Below are positions 16,128 to 25,770 of a DNA stretch of 64,000 nt, one piece after another. Positions within the stretch are counted from its first letter, which is position 1, and the number at the start of each line of letters is the position of its first letter. The stretch is from NCBI GenBank assembly GCA_030615505.1, contig JAUWZD010000001.1:40150-104149 (forward strand), given 5' to 3'. The notes beneath the pieces were generated by a model. That model saw nothing but the letters and a program-made list of their open reading frames with translations. It was not told the DNA's origin and did no database searches. A program made the translations under genes and the position numbers. This DNA is from Spirochaetales bacterium (GTDB lineage: Bacteria; Spirochaetota; Spirochaetia; SZUA-6; DRHE01).

Positions 16128-18458
16128 TTAGACAGTGTTAATAGCTTTATGTATTACCTTGCTGAGCTCTTCAATTTCATAGGGTTTGGTAATAACATCC
16201 TTAAAACCATATTTCTTATAATCAGCCATTATAGGATCATTGGAATAACCGCTTGAAACAATTGTTATAATTTCAGGGTCTATTTTAAGCAATTCATTGA
16301 TTGTCTCCTTGCCGCCCATTCCTCCTGGAATGGTTAAATCCAGGATTACGACATCAAAGGGATTATTGGATTCCTTTGACTTTTTGTACAATTCTATGGC
16401 GTCGTTTCCATCTCTGACAACAGTTGCTTCATATCCAACTCTCTTAAGCATATCTGTTACAACCCTTCCTACTATCTCTTCATCCTCCATTACCAGAACT
16501 CTTCCCTGACCTGAAATGGGTTTCGCTTTCTTATCGTTTTTTATCAGGGCTTTTTTCCGTATAGATGGAAGATAAATATGAACGATAGTTCCCTTTCTCA
16601 CTTCAGAGTCAACTGCAATATATCCATCATGCTGTTTAATTATGGAGTAAGATGTAGCAAGCCCAAGGCCGCTTCCCTTCTGCTTTGTTGTAAAATATGG
16701 ATCAAATATCTTGGCAAGGTGGTTTTCGGGGATTCCAATTCCCTGATCTTTTATGGTGATTTTAACATATTTCCCATCTTTTAAGGGCAGATTGTCTTCT
16801 TTTTTAACGATAGTATTTTTTGCAGTTACCTGGCTATTTCCACCCTCAGGCATAGCATGCTTGGCATTAATGATTATATTGTGAATTACCTGACTTATCT
16901 GCCCTTCATCCACTTCAACAGGCCAGAGATTATCCGGTAAGAAAAAATCACACCTGACATTAGAACCACTGAGGGCAAAATTAACGGTATTCTTTATTAA
17001 TTCAACAATATAGGTTGTTTTTTTAATTGGCTCTCCACCTTTAGCAAAGGTAAGCAATTTATACGTAAGATCTTTTGCTCGCAGGGAGGCTTTCGCTGCC
17101 ATGGTTAGATTTTTAAATACTTCATCTCCAGGGGATACTACGAGCTTAGCAAGAGAGATATTACCCATAATAGCAGTTAGCAGATTATTAAAATCATGAG
17201 CTATACCACCTGCAAGAGTGCCAATTGATTCAAGTTTCCTAACTTTTAGAAGCTCCTGTTCCAGATGCTTCTGTTCAGTAACGTCTTTCGACATTAACAC
17301 AAATCCAATTAAATTATCTTCAGTATCCCATATACCGGATACTACAGATTCAATAAAGCGAGTTCCCTGTTTCTTTTTTTGTTCAAAAGAATATTTATAT
17401 TCATTTCGTTTTCTAACTCTTTCTATAGCCCTTTCAAAATGAACGGGATCTATTATCTTTATATCATAAAGGGTTCGACCAATGATATCTTCTGCTCTGT
17501 GTCTAAAAATCTTTTGAGCCATTGGATTATAATATCGAATATGAAAATCGAGATCTGTAGCAATAATGGCCATATCTATGGAGGACCGCAAGATATTGTC
17601 CAGGTATACTTTTTTCTCGCTTAGATTCTTTAGAGTCTCCTCCAGCATCCCCTCTTTTTCTCTTATAATTTGCTTTAAAGTTCCTATGTATGCGCTCTCC
17701 AATCCCTTGATGATATCGTACTGGGTAACCAGACCTGCGATTTTGCCTTCTTTATCAACAACGACCAATCTACGTATTTTTTCCTTATTCATAATCATTG
17801 CAGCATCATGAACAGGTGCGTCAGAGGATATAGTTCTTATCGGATGGCTCATTACTTCTTCGATTTTAATAGCCCCTGTATCGATTCCCCGATGCAATAA
17901 TCCGGTTACATCACGCTCGGTTAATACCCCGACAGGAGACTGATTTTCTTCAACGATTATACAACTGATCGAACGATCGACCATAGTTGAGATGGCTTTA
18001 TGAACCAAACACCCCTTTTTAACGGTTAGTACTATTTTTGTCATTATTTTGGCTATGTTCTTGATCTCTACAAAATATTCTAAACCGAGATTGTTAAGGA
18101 TATCAGTAAGAGTAACCACACCAATAAGCTCATCATTTGAATTTACTATTACAAGGTGCCGTATTCTGTTAACTGCCAGTAGATTGTATGCTTTATAGAT
18201 ATTGATATCGCTCTGTGCAGTAATAACCGGTTTGCTCATTAATTCCTTTATTTCACGTTTCTCCAAGTTGGCTGCCTGATTAATGGTCCGAACAATATCT
18301 CTCTCCGTAAATATTCCCAGCGGCTTTTTATCTCGGACCACCAAAAGGCAACTGATTATTTTTCTCTTCATGATTGAGACTGCTTCTGAAATGGGAATCT
18401 CAGGTGATACCGTAATGACTTTTGAGGTTAATATCTCCTGGATTGAGTTTTTGGTCAT
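16128..18458 (-). CDS. Hybrid sensor kinase: four CBS domains, PAS, HisKA, HATPase, receiver
   Basis: 776 residues, no membrane segment. Four CBS units fill about 1-255 (for example ISEAVSIMKRKIISCLLVVRDKKPLGIFTERDIVR and its three later copies). They are followed by a short coiled coil and a PAS domain (about 285-395). The kinase core has the phospho-His in SIGTLAGGIAHDFNNLLTAI and ATP-lid motifs DQGIGIPENHLAKIFDPYF and GSGLGLATSY. A C-terminal receiver carries the Asp in DVVILDLTIPGGMGGKE. CBS pairs usually bind adenosine nucleotides, so energy or nucleotide sensing in the cytoplasm is a fair inference. No output regulator is adjacent. Confidence 0.9.
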   Translation of the reverse strand: MTKNSIQEILTSKVITVSPEIPISEAVSIMKRKIISCLLVVRDKKPLGIFTERDIVRTINQAANLEKREIKELMSKPVITAQSDINIYKAYNLLAVNRIRHLVIVNSNDELIGVVTLTDILNNLGLEYFVEIKNIAKIMTKIVLTVKKGCLVHKAISTMVDRSISCIIVEENQSPVGVLTERDVTGLLHRGIDTGAIKIEEVMSHPIRTISSDAPVHDAAMIMNKEKIRRLVVVDKEGKIAGLVTQYDIIKGLESAYIGTLKQIIREKEGMLEETLKNLSEKKVYLDNILRSSIDMAIIATDLDFHIRYYNPMAQKIFRHRAEDIIGRTLYDIKIIDPVHFERAIERVRKRNEYKYSFEQKKKQGTRFIESVVSGIWDTEDNLIGFVLMSKDVTEQKHLEQELLKVRKLESIGTLAGGIAHDFNNLLTAIMGNISLAKLVVSPGDEVFKNLTMAAKASLRAKDLTYKLLTFAKGGEPIKKTTYIVELIKNTVNFALSGSNVRCDFFLPDNLWPVEVDEGQISQVIHNIIINAKHAMPEGGNSQVTAKNTIVKKEDNLPLKDGKYVKITIKDQGIGIPENHLAKIFDPYFTTKQKGSGLGLATSYSIIKQHDGYIAVDSEVRKGTIVHIYLPSIRKKALIKNDKKAKPISGQGRVLVMEDEEIVGRVVTDMLKRVGYEATVVRDGNDAIELYKKSKESNNPFDVVILDLTIPGGMGGKETINELLKIDPEIITIVSSGYSNDPIMADYKKYGFKDVITKPYEIEELSKVIHKAINTV

Positions 18459-18703
18459 AACCTTCCCGGCAATAATAATTTTACGATCAACCTGTTATAT
18501 AACATAATGAACTATAATATTATCAGATTTTTCGTTTACAAATTTAGCATTAAGCTGTCTTTCTTGCAAGAAGTTAATTTTTAATTAACCAATGCCGGAA
18601 CCACTCTTTTTTGATCTTCAATGCGCACCCAGTATTGACCTTTAAATCGAATCTCTTTAATGTAGACCACATTCGGAAAGAGGTCACAGCGCAGGAGGGC
18701 CGA

Positions 18704-20008
18704 ATGGGTTCGGTTGTATGCAAGTTTGGCGGAAGCTCAGTTGCAGATGCAGATCAGATTAAAAAGATCGGATCAATAATAAGGTCTGACACTAATAGAC
18801 GATTCATAGTGGTCTCCGCGCCCGGGAAGAGACATAAGGACGATCAGAAAATTACCGATCTGCTATATCTCTGCCATGAGCTTGCCGCCCAGGGGCTTGA
18901 TATATCCGAGCCTTTCCATATAGTCAGAGAACGCTACTTGGAGATCGCCTGCGGTCTTAAAAACAGTCTCGATATGCAGGCATTGCTAAAAAAGGTTGAG
19001 CAGAGAATAATCTCAGGCGCATCCATGGATTATGTCGCCTCCAGAGGGGAACACCTCTGTGCCCTTCTGTTAGCGGATTATTTGGGCGCCGCCTTTATCG
19101 ATGCGGCTGAGGTTATAAAATTTCTAAATAATAGTAGAGTCGATGACATTACCTACACATTACTTAAAGAGAGGCTTGGTGAGGAGGGTCTTTACGTAAT
19201 TCCCGGATTTTACGGTTCTACGGAAAAAAATGAAATCAGAACATTTTCCCGGGGAGGTTCGGATATCACCGGCGCAATCGTTGCTAAAGCGGTATCAGCT
19301 AAAGTTTATGAAAACTGGACCGACGTATCCGGGTTTCTAATGTCAGATCCGAGGATAGTCAGCAATCCAAAGCCAATGCGGGAAGTGACCTACAGGGAAA
19401 TTCGAGAGCTGGCCTATATGGGCGCCAATGTTTTCCATGAAGAGGCTATTTTTCCGGTTCACGGGTTAAACATACCAATAAATATCCGGAATACCAACTC
19501 TCCGGATGATCCGGGTACAATGATCGTTGATAAGCGGGATACCGGCGGCGGGATCGTGGTAGGCATTGTGGGCAAGACGAATTTCAGTCTTATTTTCATT
19601 GAGAAGCTGCTCATGAACAGAGAGCTGGGTTTTGGAAGGCGTCTGTTTGAAATTCTGGAAAGCCATGGAATCAGTTTTGAGCACGCTCCTTCAGGGATTG
19701 ACACCATGTCTGTTATAGTCAGGGATGATCAGCTTAAAGGCAAAAAACGAGTACTTATTGAAGACCTCAAGAAAATTTTAAATGCCGACCGGGTGGAGAT
19801 AGAGAATGGCTTTGCCCTGATTACCACAGTAGGAGAAGGCATGGCCTACAGGCCCGGAATTGCTGCACGCCTGTTCACTGCTTTAGCAGAGGTGAACGTA
19901 AATATAAGGATAATCGACCAGGGATCATCAGAGATCAATATCATTGTTGGTGTGGAAGCAAAAGATTATGAGAGGGCTCTGAATGCAATATACCAAGCCT
20001 TCTGCTGA
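18704..20008 (+). CDS. lysC: Aspartate kinase
   Basis: 434 residues from the ATG at 18704, which has a strong site (GGAGGG, 5 nt away). The track start at 18611 adds 31 residues outside the family. Catalyses the first step from aspartate to lysine, methionine and threonine. Landmarks are VCKFGGSSVAD at the N-terminus, FSRGGSDITGAIVAKAV for the substrate site and two C-terminal ACT domains (IEKLLMNRELGFGRRLFEILESHGISFEHAPSGIDTMSVIV and GIAARLFTALAEVNVNIRIIDQG). These imply allosteric control by an end-product amino acid. Diaminopimelate decarboxylase of the same pathway lies 19 kb away, unlinked. Confidence 0.92.
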   Translation: MGSVVCKFGGSSVADADQIKKIGSIIRSDTNRRFIVVSAPGKRHKDDQKITDLLYLCHELAAQGLDISEPFHIVRERYLEIACGLKNSLDMQALLKKVEQRIISGASMDYVASRGEHLCALLLADYLGAAFIDAAEVIKFLNNSRVDDITYTLLKERLGEEGLYVIPGFYGSTEKNEIRTFSRGGSDITGAIVAKAVSAKVYENWTDVSGFLMSDPRIVSNPKPMREVTYREIRELAYMGANVFHEEAIFPVHGLNIPINIRNTNSPDDPGTMIVDKRDTGGGIVVGIVGKTNFSLIFIEKLLMNRELGFGRRLFEILESHGISFEHAPSGIDTMSVIVRDDQLKGKKRVLIEDLKKILNADRVEIENGFALITTVGEGMAYRPGIAARLFTALAEVNVNIRIIDQGSSEINIIVGVEAKDYERALNAIYQAFC

Positions 20009-20012
20009 AGTC

Positions 20013-20354
20013 ATGAAGAAACCATTCTCCTGGATTTATATTTTAGAGCTTGAAAACGGTTATTTATATACCGGGTACACGGAAGATCTGGCAGAACGCT
20101 ACAGGAAGCATATAGCCGGCAGGGCAGCGAAATACACGAGGAGTTTTAAACCTGCAAAAATCGCACAGTGCTGGAGGCTCTATGATACCCGGGCCACTGC
20201 CATGAAAGTGGAGGCATTGATCAAGCAGATAAAGAGGAAGGATAAGGAAATTTTAATAGAAAATCCTGAAAAGCTTAAAAATCTTATCCTGGACAAACTT
20301 AACCTTGATATTAAGATTCTAACGTTTAATCCCCAACTCATTGAAATTAAATAA
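20013..20354 (+). CDS. GIY-YIG nuclease-superfamily protein (UPF0213/YhbQ-like)
   Basis: 113 residues from the ATG at 20013. The track start at 19983 lies inside the kinase gene. The N-terminal core WIYILELENGYLYTGYTEDLAERYRKH carries the two GIY/YIG-like segments and the catalytic-type Arg. YTRSFKPAKIAQCWRLYDTRATAMKVEALIKQIKRKDKEILI is the rest of the small domain. Such stand-alone proteins are thought to act in DNA repair or recombination, with few proven functions. It follows aspartate kinase by 4 nt. Confidence 0.85.
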   Translation: MKKPFSWIYILELENGYLYTGYTEDLAERYRKHIAGRAAKYTRSFKPAKIAQCWRLYDTRATAMKVEALIKQIKRKDKEILIENPEKLKNLILDKLNLDIKILTFNPQLIEIK

Positions 20355-20489
20355 TAAGTAGCACTTCAGATCCCCTTCCCAAGCAGGGAGATGTCAGACT
20401 CTTCAGGCTGGATCCCTGTGCGCCCGGGTAATTTTAATAACACATCAATTGGACTTGTTATCCCTCGTCGAATGATTTATGGTACAACA

Positions 20490-21215
20490 ATGAAGGCCGA
20501 TCTTGAGGGGCAGGTAGCCTTAGTAACCGGAGCCGGACGGGGAATTGGGCGGAGTATCAGTCTGGCCCTGGCGAATGCCGGAGTTCATGTCGTACTGGCT
20601 GCACGGACAGTGTCACAGATAGAAGCAGTCGGCAGGGAAGTCAGGGCTTCAGGCGGAACGGCCGCGGCTGTTCCTACAGATCTTTCCAAAGAACAGGATA
20701 TTATCTCGCTGTTCAGCAGGGTACGGGATGTACATGGCAAGCTGGATATTCTTGTGAATAATGCAGGTATAGGGATTTTTGGGAAGCTTATCGAGTTTTC
20801 CCCGGCAGATTTTGATAAGATTATAGATGTAAACTTGAAAGCTGTATTTCTCTGCTGTCAGCAGGCGATGAAATTGATGGTAGGTGCCGGGAGCGGATAT
20901 ATTATTAATATATCGAGTGTCGTAGGCTTTAAGGGATATCCCAATCAGTCGGTGTATACGGCCAGTAAACACGGTGTGGTGGGACTTACAAAATCCCTGG
21001 CTGCAGAAGCGCAGGAACACAATATTCGAGTTTCTGTGATTCTTCCGGGAGGAGTGGACACCGATCTTGTGGGGAAAGCACGGCCGGATCTTGACCGTTC
21101 AGTGTTGATGCATCCTGCGGATATTGCCAATACGGTTCTCTATCTGCTTTCCCTTTCAGACAGGGCAGCCGTGGATCAGATATACGTACGGCGCAGAAAA
21201 AGTTCGCCCTTTTAA
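20490..21215 (+). CDS. Short-chain dehydrogenase/reductase
   Basis: 241 residues from the ATG at 20490. Upstream ATGs at 20472 and 20391 would add 6 or 33 atypical residues, and no start has a clear ribosome-binding site. NAD(P) motif TGAGRGIG, NNAG, the catalytic Ser in INISSVVG and YTASK are all present. Sequence style (VALVTGAGRGIGRSISLALANAGVHVVLAART) resembles FabG-like 3-oxoacyl-ACP reductases. The end is slightly short (DRAAVDQIYVRRRKSSPF), so a specific role is not assigned. It is followed by a tiny ribbon-helix-helix gene 15 bp on. Confidence 0.88.
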   Translation: MKADLEGQVALVTGAGRGIGRSISLALANAGVHVVLAARTVSQIEAVGREVRASGGTAAAVPTDLSKEQDIISLFSRVRDVHGKLDILVNNAGIGIFGKLIEFSPADFDKIIDVNLKAVFLCCQQAMKLMVGAGSGYIINISSVVGFKGYPNQSVYTASKHGVVGLTKSLAAEAQEHNIRVSVILPGGVDTDLVGKARPDLDRSVLMHPADIANTVLYLLSLSDRAAVDQIYVRRRKSSPF

Positions 21216-21230
21216 GGAGGTCTGGATCAA

Positions 21231-21398
21231 ATGAACACGATTAATATCAGAATAGACATCCGAATACCTGAAGACATGTATGATTTCTTATCGGAAGAAT
21301 CCAGGCTGAAAAAACTGAGCTTTGAAGGATTAATACTATTGTATATTAAGGATCGCATGGAAGCTATTAAAAGAACTAAAGACCGATTGACACAGTAA
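21231..21398 (+). CDS. Small ribbon-helix-helix-like protein, 55 residues (not in ORF track)
   Basis: Starts at ATG 21231 after an excellent AAGGAGGT site 9 nt upstream and stops at TAA 21396. Translation begins MNTINIRIDIRIPEDMYDFL and ends IKRTKDRLTQ. A short beta strand followed by a helix with a PEDMYDFLSEES pattern, then a second helix (LKKLSFEGLILLYIKDRMEA), is the ordinary layout of MetJ/Arc-type repressors and antitoxins. No toxin is next to it. It may control the SDR gene or itself. Convergent with the ABC exporter gene (4 bp apart). Confidence 0.7.
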   Translation: MNTINIRIDIRIPEDMYDFLSEESRLKKLSFEGLILLYIKDRMEAIKRTKDRLTQ

Positions 21399-21402
21399 AT
21401 CT

Positions 21403-23499
21403 TTAAATATCCTGGAACTGCATCTGGTAGAGATTAAAGTACATTCCTCTTTTCCTAATTAACTCCTCATGGCTGCCCGACTCCAGGAGTTCTCCCCTGT
21501 GCAGTACAATAATGCGGTCTGCATTCCTGATTGTGGAGAGCCTGTGAGCAATTACTAGGGATGTTCTTGCCTTAAGTAAATTTTTCAAAGCCTCCTGAAT
21601 AAGCTTTTCAGTTTCCGTATCAATATTACCTGTAGCTTCATCCAGTATAAGGATATCCGGATTGTGGGCCAGCACCCGTGCAAAAGAGATAAGTTGTCTC
21701 TGTCCCATGGATAGATTCGTTGCTCTTTCGTTGAGCTCTGTTTCAAGACCCTGGGGCAGCTTATTGATAAAGGTATCCGCCTTTACAAGCTTTATGGCCC
21801 GCTCGATTTCTTCGGGCGAAATACTGCATTCCAAACGGATATTGGACTCTATGGACCCGGAAAAAAGAAATACATCCTGTAAAACGGATTGTACTTTCCT
21901 GCGAAGCGAAGATGTAGGGATATCTCTTATATTGATGCCGTCTATTAAAATGGCACCTTCCTGAATATCCCACATCCTTGTCAGCAGGGAAGCGATAGTG
22001 GTTTTTCCGGCTCCAGTATATCCGACAATGGCTATAGTTTCACCCGGTTCCACACTGAATGAGAGATTTTTCAGTACAGTTTCCCCATCCTTATACTGAA
22101 ACGATACGTTATCAAAGACAATATTGCCTTTAGTTCTGTCAAGAAAAATCGGGGATGAAGGCTGACTGATTATGGATTTTTCATCCAGAAGTTCAAAAAC
22201 CCTCTCTGCCCCGGCCATGGCGGATTGAAGAATGTTGTACTTTTCAGATAAGTCCCTTACAGGTTCATAAAATTTTCGGATCAGATTGATAAAAGCGATC
22301 AGTATTCCTAGAGAAATCATATCCCTTACGAGAAAATTCGCTCCGAAATAGATAATTACAGCTATAGATACGCTTGAAAGCAGATCAATAAAAGGCCTGA
22401 AGGAGGCAAATACGTACATCTCACCCAGATTTGCCTTAAGCAGGCGCCTGTTTCGTTTATTGAACTCCTCTCTGCTCTGTTTCTCCTGAGCGAAGAGCTG
22501 CACGATGCGCATGCCTGAAATATGTTCTGAAAGAAAGGAGTTGATCTGTGATACAGCCTGTCTCACCCTGCGGAAGGCATCTCTTGCTTTAACCCTGAAA
22601 ATTAAAGCTAATACAATCACGGGCGGAAGAGATAAAAGCGTGATACAAGCAAGATGCGGGCTTAAGATGAATAGGACGGCCAAAACCCCCACCATGAGAC
22701 TGGCATCACGGAGAAGAGATGAGATCACCGTTGTAAAGAGCTCATTTATAGTTTCCACATCGTTGGTGATCCTTGTAACCAGGCGGCCGACAGGGTTTGC
22801 ATCTATAAATTTCAATGACAGTCCCAGGGTATGATCAAAGACATGAGTCCGCATATCCTTCATGAGCATCTGGCCCACATAGGCTAAGAGATATACCTGG
22901 CTGAAGGTAAAAATAAGCACTCCGATAAGAATGAACAGAAATTGAAGGCCTATAAATGACAGGCCGCGGTAGTGATCACCACGGATAATTCTCAGGGACT
23001 CCCTGTCAAATGAGCTTAAATCTTTTTCTTCTATGACTGCATTAAGCTGATTGGCTTTAAAAAAATCGGGATACCGGTTTAAAATGCTTTTAATCCGGGG
23101 TTTTCTGTTATAGTCCTTTACCACAATATAATTTTCGCTGGAAAGTATCCCCTTATCTTTCAGGTAATTTTTTTCGAGCACGCTCAGATCGGACAGCCTG
23201 GAAGTCGGAAAATAATAAATCCCATCAATTACAAAATCAGTCTGTACAGTATCCAGCTTGTTCAGGATTTCTCCGGGAGCGGAGTCAACCCGGATTGCAC
23301 GGTGATAGGGAAGTATGTGGTTATCGATGCTTCTCTGGATGAGAATGGGTATATATAACTCACCTGCAGTTGCAAGCAGAAGCGCGCCAATCGATAAGAG
23401 GAAAACAGCCAGATATGGCTTTAAATAGGCCAGAAGCCTCTTCATGAGGGCTGAATCGTAGCTTTTAAGGACCTCTTCCTGTCCGGTAGTGTCGGTCAT
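21403..23499 (-). CDS. ABC exporter half-transporter with extra extracytoplasmic insert (BmrD/TM288-like)
   Basis: 698 residues. A hydrophobic TM1 (YLAVFLLSIGALLLATAG) is followed by about 110 polar residues before TM2, a domain also seen in BmrD. The ATPase domain has Walker A GYTGAGKTT, signature NLSMGQRQL and Walker B ILILDEATGNID with the catalytic Glu intact. The signature (SMGQ, not SGGQ) is noncanonical, matching the partner whose Walker B is degenerate. It therefore probably forms a heterodimer with the upstream gene product, exporting drugs or lipids. The start overlaps the partner's stop (ATGA). Confidence 0.92.
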   Translation of the reverse strand: MTDTTGQEEVLKSYDSALMKRLLAYLKPYLAVFLLSIGALLLATAGELYIPILIQRSIDNHILPYHRAIRVDSAPGEILNKLDTVQTDFVIDGIYYFPTSRLSDLSVLEKNYLKDKGILSSENYIVVKDYNRKPRIKSILNRYPDFFKANQLNAVIEEKDLSSFDRESLRIIRGDHYRGLSFIGLQFLFILIGVLIFTFSQVYLLAYVGQMLMKDMRTHVFDHTLGLSLKFIDANPVGRLVTRITNDVETINELFTTVISSLLRDASLMVGVLAVLFILSPHLACITLLSLPPVIVLALIFRVKARDAFRRVRQAVSQINSFLSEHISGMRIVQLFAQEKQSREEFNKRNRRLLKANLGEMYVFASFRPFIDLLSSVSIAVIIYFGANFLVRDMISLGILIAFINLIRKFYEPVRDLSEKYNILQSAMAGAERVFELLDEKSIISQPSSPIFLDRTKGNIVFDNVSFQYKDGETVLKNLSFSVEPGETIAIVGYTGAGKTTIASLLTRMWDIQEGAILIDGINIRDIPTSSLRRKVQSVLQDVFLFSGSIESNIRLECSISPEEIERAIKLVKADTFINKLPQGLETELNERATNLSMGQRQLISFARVLAHNPDILILDEATGNIDTETEKLIQEALKNLLKARTSLVIAHRLSTIRNADRIIVLHRGELLESGSHEELIRKRGMYFNLYQMQFQDI

Positions 23500-25244
23500 T
23501 TTTTTCGCCTTATTGTTTCCTCGAGCTGCTGCAGCTTATAGATATCTGCATAGAAGCCTCTTACGGTAATCAGTTCATCGTGTCTGCCCTGCTGAATGAT
23601 TCTGCCTTTGTCCAAAACAATAATGTGGTCTGCCGCTTTCAGTGTGGAGATTCGATGGGAGATGAGGATCAGTGTTTTTCCACTAATAAATGGGAAGAGC
23701 TCCCGCAGTATGAAATCCTCAGTTTCCGTATCTACTGAAGATAATGAATCATCGAAAATGTAGATGGAAGCGTCCGAAGCTAAGGCCCTGGACATGGCAA
23801 CCCGCTGCTTCTGACCCCCGGAGAGCGTAACCCCCCGTTCTCCCACTATGGTATCCCAGCCGTCGGGAAAGGTATTGAAATCCCTGTCTATTGTGGATAT
23901 GCAGGCTACCTTTTTTAACAGATCCCCATTTCCGTTTTTACTGCCAAAGGCAATATTCTCCCGGATGGATGCGGAAAACAGAAAGCCGTCCTGCGGAACC
24001 ATGCCGATGGCTGAACGGAGTGTGCCCAGTTCATAGCTCTTTATATCTCTGTCGTCGATAAATAAAGTTCCGTCAGGCGGATCAAGTATCCTGGGCAGGA
24101 GTTGAACCAGTGAGCTTTTTCCGGAAGCGATTTTTCCCAGGATTCCTAAAATGCTTCCCCTGGGGATATCCAGCGAGATATCGGAAAGGACAGGCTCCTG
24201 ACTTTCAGGATAGGAAAAAGTAAGATTCCGGATGTTTATATTTCCATCTATCCTGTGCGTAATTGCGGCCGGAGGGCTGCTGATGTCCGGTACCTCATTC
24301 AGAATTTTATTAATACGTCCCAGGGATGCACCGGCTCGTTGAATCATATTTATGGTAAAACCGGCGCCCATCATAGGCCAGATCAGCATATGCAAATAAG
24401 ATAGAAAAGCTGTAAATTCTCCCGGAGAGAGGCTGCCCTCCATTACAGCCCTGCCGCCCAGAAGCAGAAAGATCAGGGTTGTAATACCTGCTAAAAAAGC
24501 AACCAGGGGAAAGAAGAGCCCCCAGATACGCACCAGGGCCATATTTCGCTCAGTGTAATCCTGATTTGTACGGGCAAAGCGCTTCACAAATGCTTTCTCC
24601 CGTACAAAGGTTTTCAATACGCGGATCCCGGAAATGGATTCCTGGGCCATTTCACTGAGGTTAGAGAATCCTTCCTGTATACGGCGGAAGCGTTCTCCGA
24701 TGATCCGGCCGAAGAAGATGACGCCGATGGTTATTATGGGCAGGGGGCTGATGGAGTAGAGTGTGAGCAGTGGATTCTGGCTGAATAGAATGACAAGGAT
24801 AGCTATAGTCATAAAGAAACCGTCTATAAATGCAACTAAAGCCATTGCAGAAGCCATGCGTATGGCTCTCATGTCATTGGTAAAACGCGCCATCAGATCG
24901 CCTGTTTTTGCTTTTCTGTAAAAAGTAGATGAGAGGGATTGAAGGTGGACGAAGAGTTTCTCTCTTAACTGCTGCTCGATGCGCCGGGAGGAACCGTGAA
25001 TGAAATACCGCCAGCTAAAGCGGCTGACAGCAATGATGAACGCGATCCCCACCATCTGGGCGGACAGAATCATGACATTGGAAAGCAAAAAGCTGCCCGA
25101 TGCGATCATATCTATGGCTCTTCTGATAAGCTGGGGAATGTAGAGCTGGCCTCCGTCCGTTAAGACCAGGAAAAAAAGACCGATTAAATAGCTGAGTGAA
25201 TATTTCTTAAAGTAGGGTAGAAGGGTCTTAAACTCTTTAAGCAT
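23496..25244 (-). CDS. ABC exporter half-transporter with degenerate ATP site (BmrC/TM287-like)
   Basis: 582 residues: six membrane helices, then an ATPase domain with Walker A GKIASGKSS, canonical signature LSGGQKQR and Walker B IYIFDDSLSSVD. Asp replaces the catalytic Glu, the usual sign of the non-hydrolysing site in heterodimeric exporters. First gene of the pair and overlapping the next by 4 nt. The 99-bp upstream spacer contains a TTGACA but I see no good -10 at the right distance. Confidence 0.92.
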   Translation of the reverse strand: MLKEFKTLLPYFKKYSLSYLIGLFFLVLTDGGQLYIPQLIRRAIDMIASGSFLLSNVMILSAQMVGIAFIIAVSRFSWRYFIHGSSRRIEQQLREKLFVHLQSLSSTFYRKAKTGDLMARFTNDMRAIRMASAMALVAFIDGFFMTIAILVILFSQNPLLTLYSISPLPIITIGVIFFGRIIGERFRRIQEGFSNLSEMAQESISGIRVLKTFVREKAFVKRFARTNQDYTERNMALVRIWGLFFPLVAFLAGITTLIFLLLGGRAVMEGSLSPGEFTAFLSYLHMLIWPMMGAGFTINMIQRAGASLGRINKILNEVPDISSPPAAITHRIDGNINIRNLTFSYPESQEPVLSDISLDIPRGSILGILGKIASGKSSLVQLLPRILDPPDGTLFIDDRDIKSYELGTLRSAIGMVPQDGFLFSASIRENIAFGSKNGNGDLLKKVACISTIDRDFNTFPDGWDTIVGERGVTLSGGQKQRVAMSRALASDASIYIFDDSLSSVDTETEDFILRELFPFISGKTLILISHRISTLKAADHIIVLDKGRIIQQGRHDELITVRGFYADIYKLQQLEETIRRKK

Positions 25245-25343
25245 TGCTATAAGTTATAAAAAATAACTGATTTGTTCAAATAATGCGAGTAGCTGTCAAA
25301 AATATGTTATCGTATCAATCAGCTATTTAGGTGTGGGATGTTC

Positions 25344-25757
25344 TTACCAAACTATTTTATTTTCGTTTAAAGTAAGTTCCTCTATTTGCCAATCAGAACC
25401 ATCTTCAGCCATTTTGAAATTTATAGTCTGATCCGGAAACGTTACCAGATTATTGCTTACAATTCTTGCATTAACAGTATCTCCGGAAATGTCCACATCA
25501 TAAATATCATAGGGTATTTCATTATTATCGGTTGGGAAATAAGCTTCCAAGTATGCAGGATCCTTAATATCATTATATTTTTCAGTTTTACTAGGATGGA
25601 AATTTTTATATAAGTTATTCCTGTCGTTATTAAGGTCGCTTTCAAAATTATCGATTCGTTCATCTTTGCTCGTCCCAGACAACTTGCAACTTTCAAAGGC
25701 AAATATTATTATGATCGAAATAACAATAATCAAAACAACTGTTTTAATTTTTATCAT
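25344..25757 (-). CDS. Small putative lipoprotein
   Basis: 137 residues with a long hydrophobic leader ending in a plausible lipobox, IIIIFAFESCKLSG, then an acidic, Asn-rich domain (VSGDTVNARIV-like strands near the middle, ending SDWQIEELTLNENKIVW). The form suggests a small nuclear-transport-factor-like or lipocalin-like fold, but I do not recognise the family. GGAGGATC lies just before the ATG. Last of three minus-strand envelope genes. Confidence 0.65.
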   Translation of the reverse strand: MIKIKTVVLIIVISIIIIFAFESCKLSGTSKDERIDNFESDLNNDRNNLYKNFHPSKTEKYNDIKDPAYLEAYFPTDNNEIPYDIYDVDISGDTVNARIVSNNLVTFPDQTINFKMAEDGSDWQIEELTLNENKIVW

Positions 25758-25770
25758 AAGATCCTCCAGT

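Noticed and set aside
18459-18703. Leader upstream of aspartate kinase examined for a lysine riboswitch.
   Set aside because: The 245 bp show no long paired architecture or terminator-antiterminator pair that I can fold by eye.
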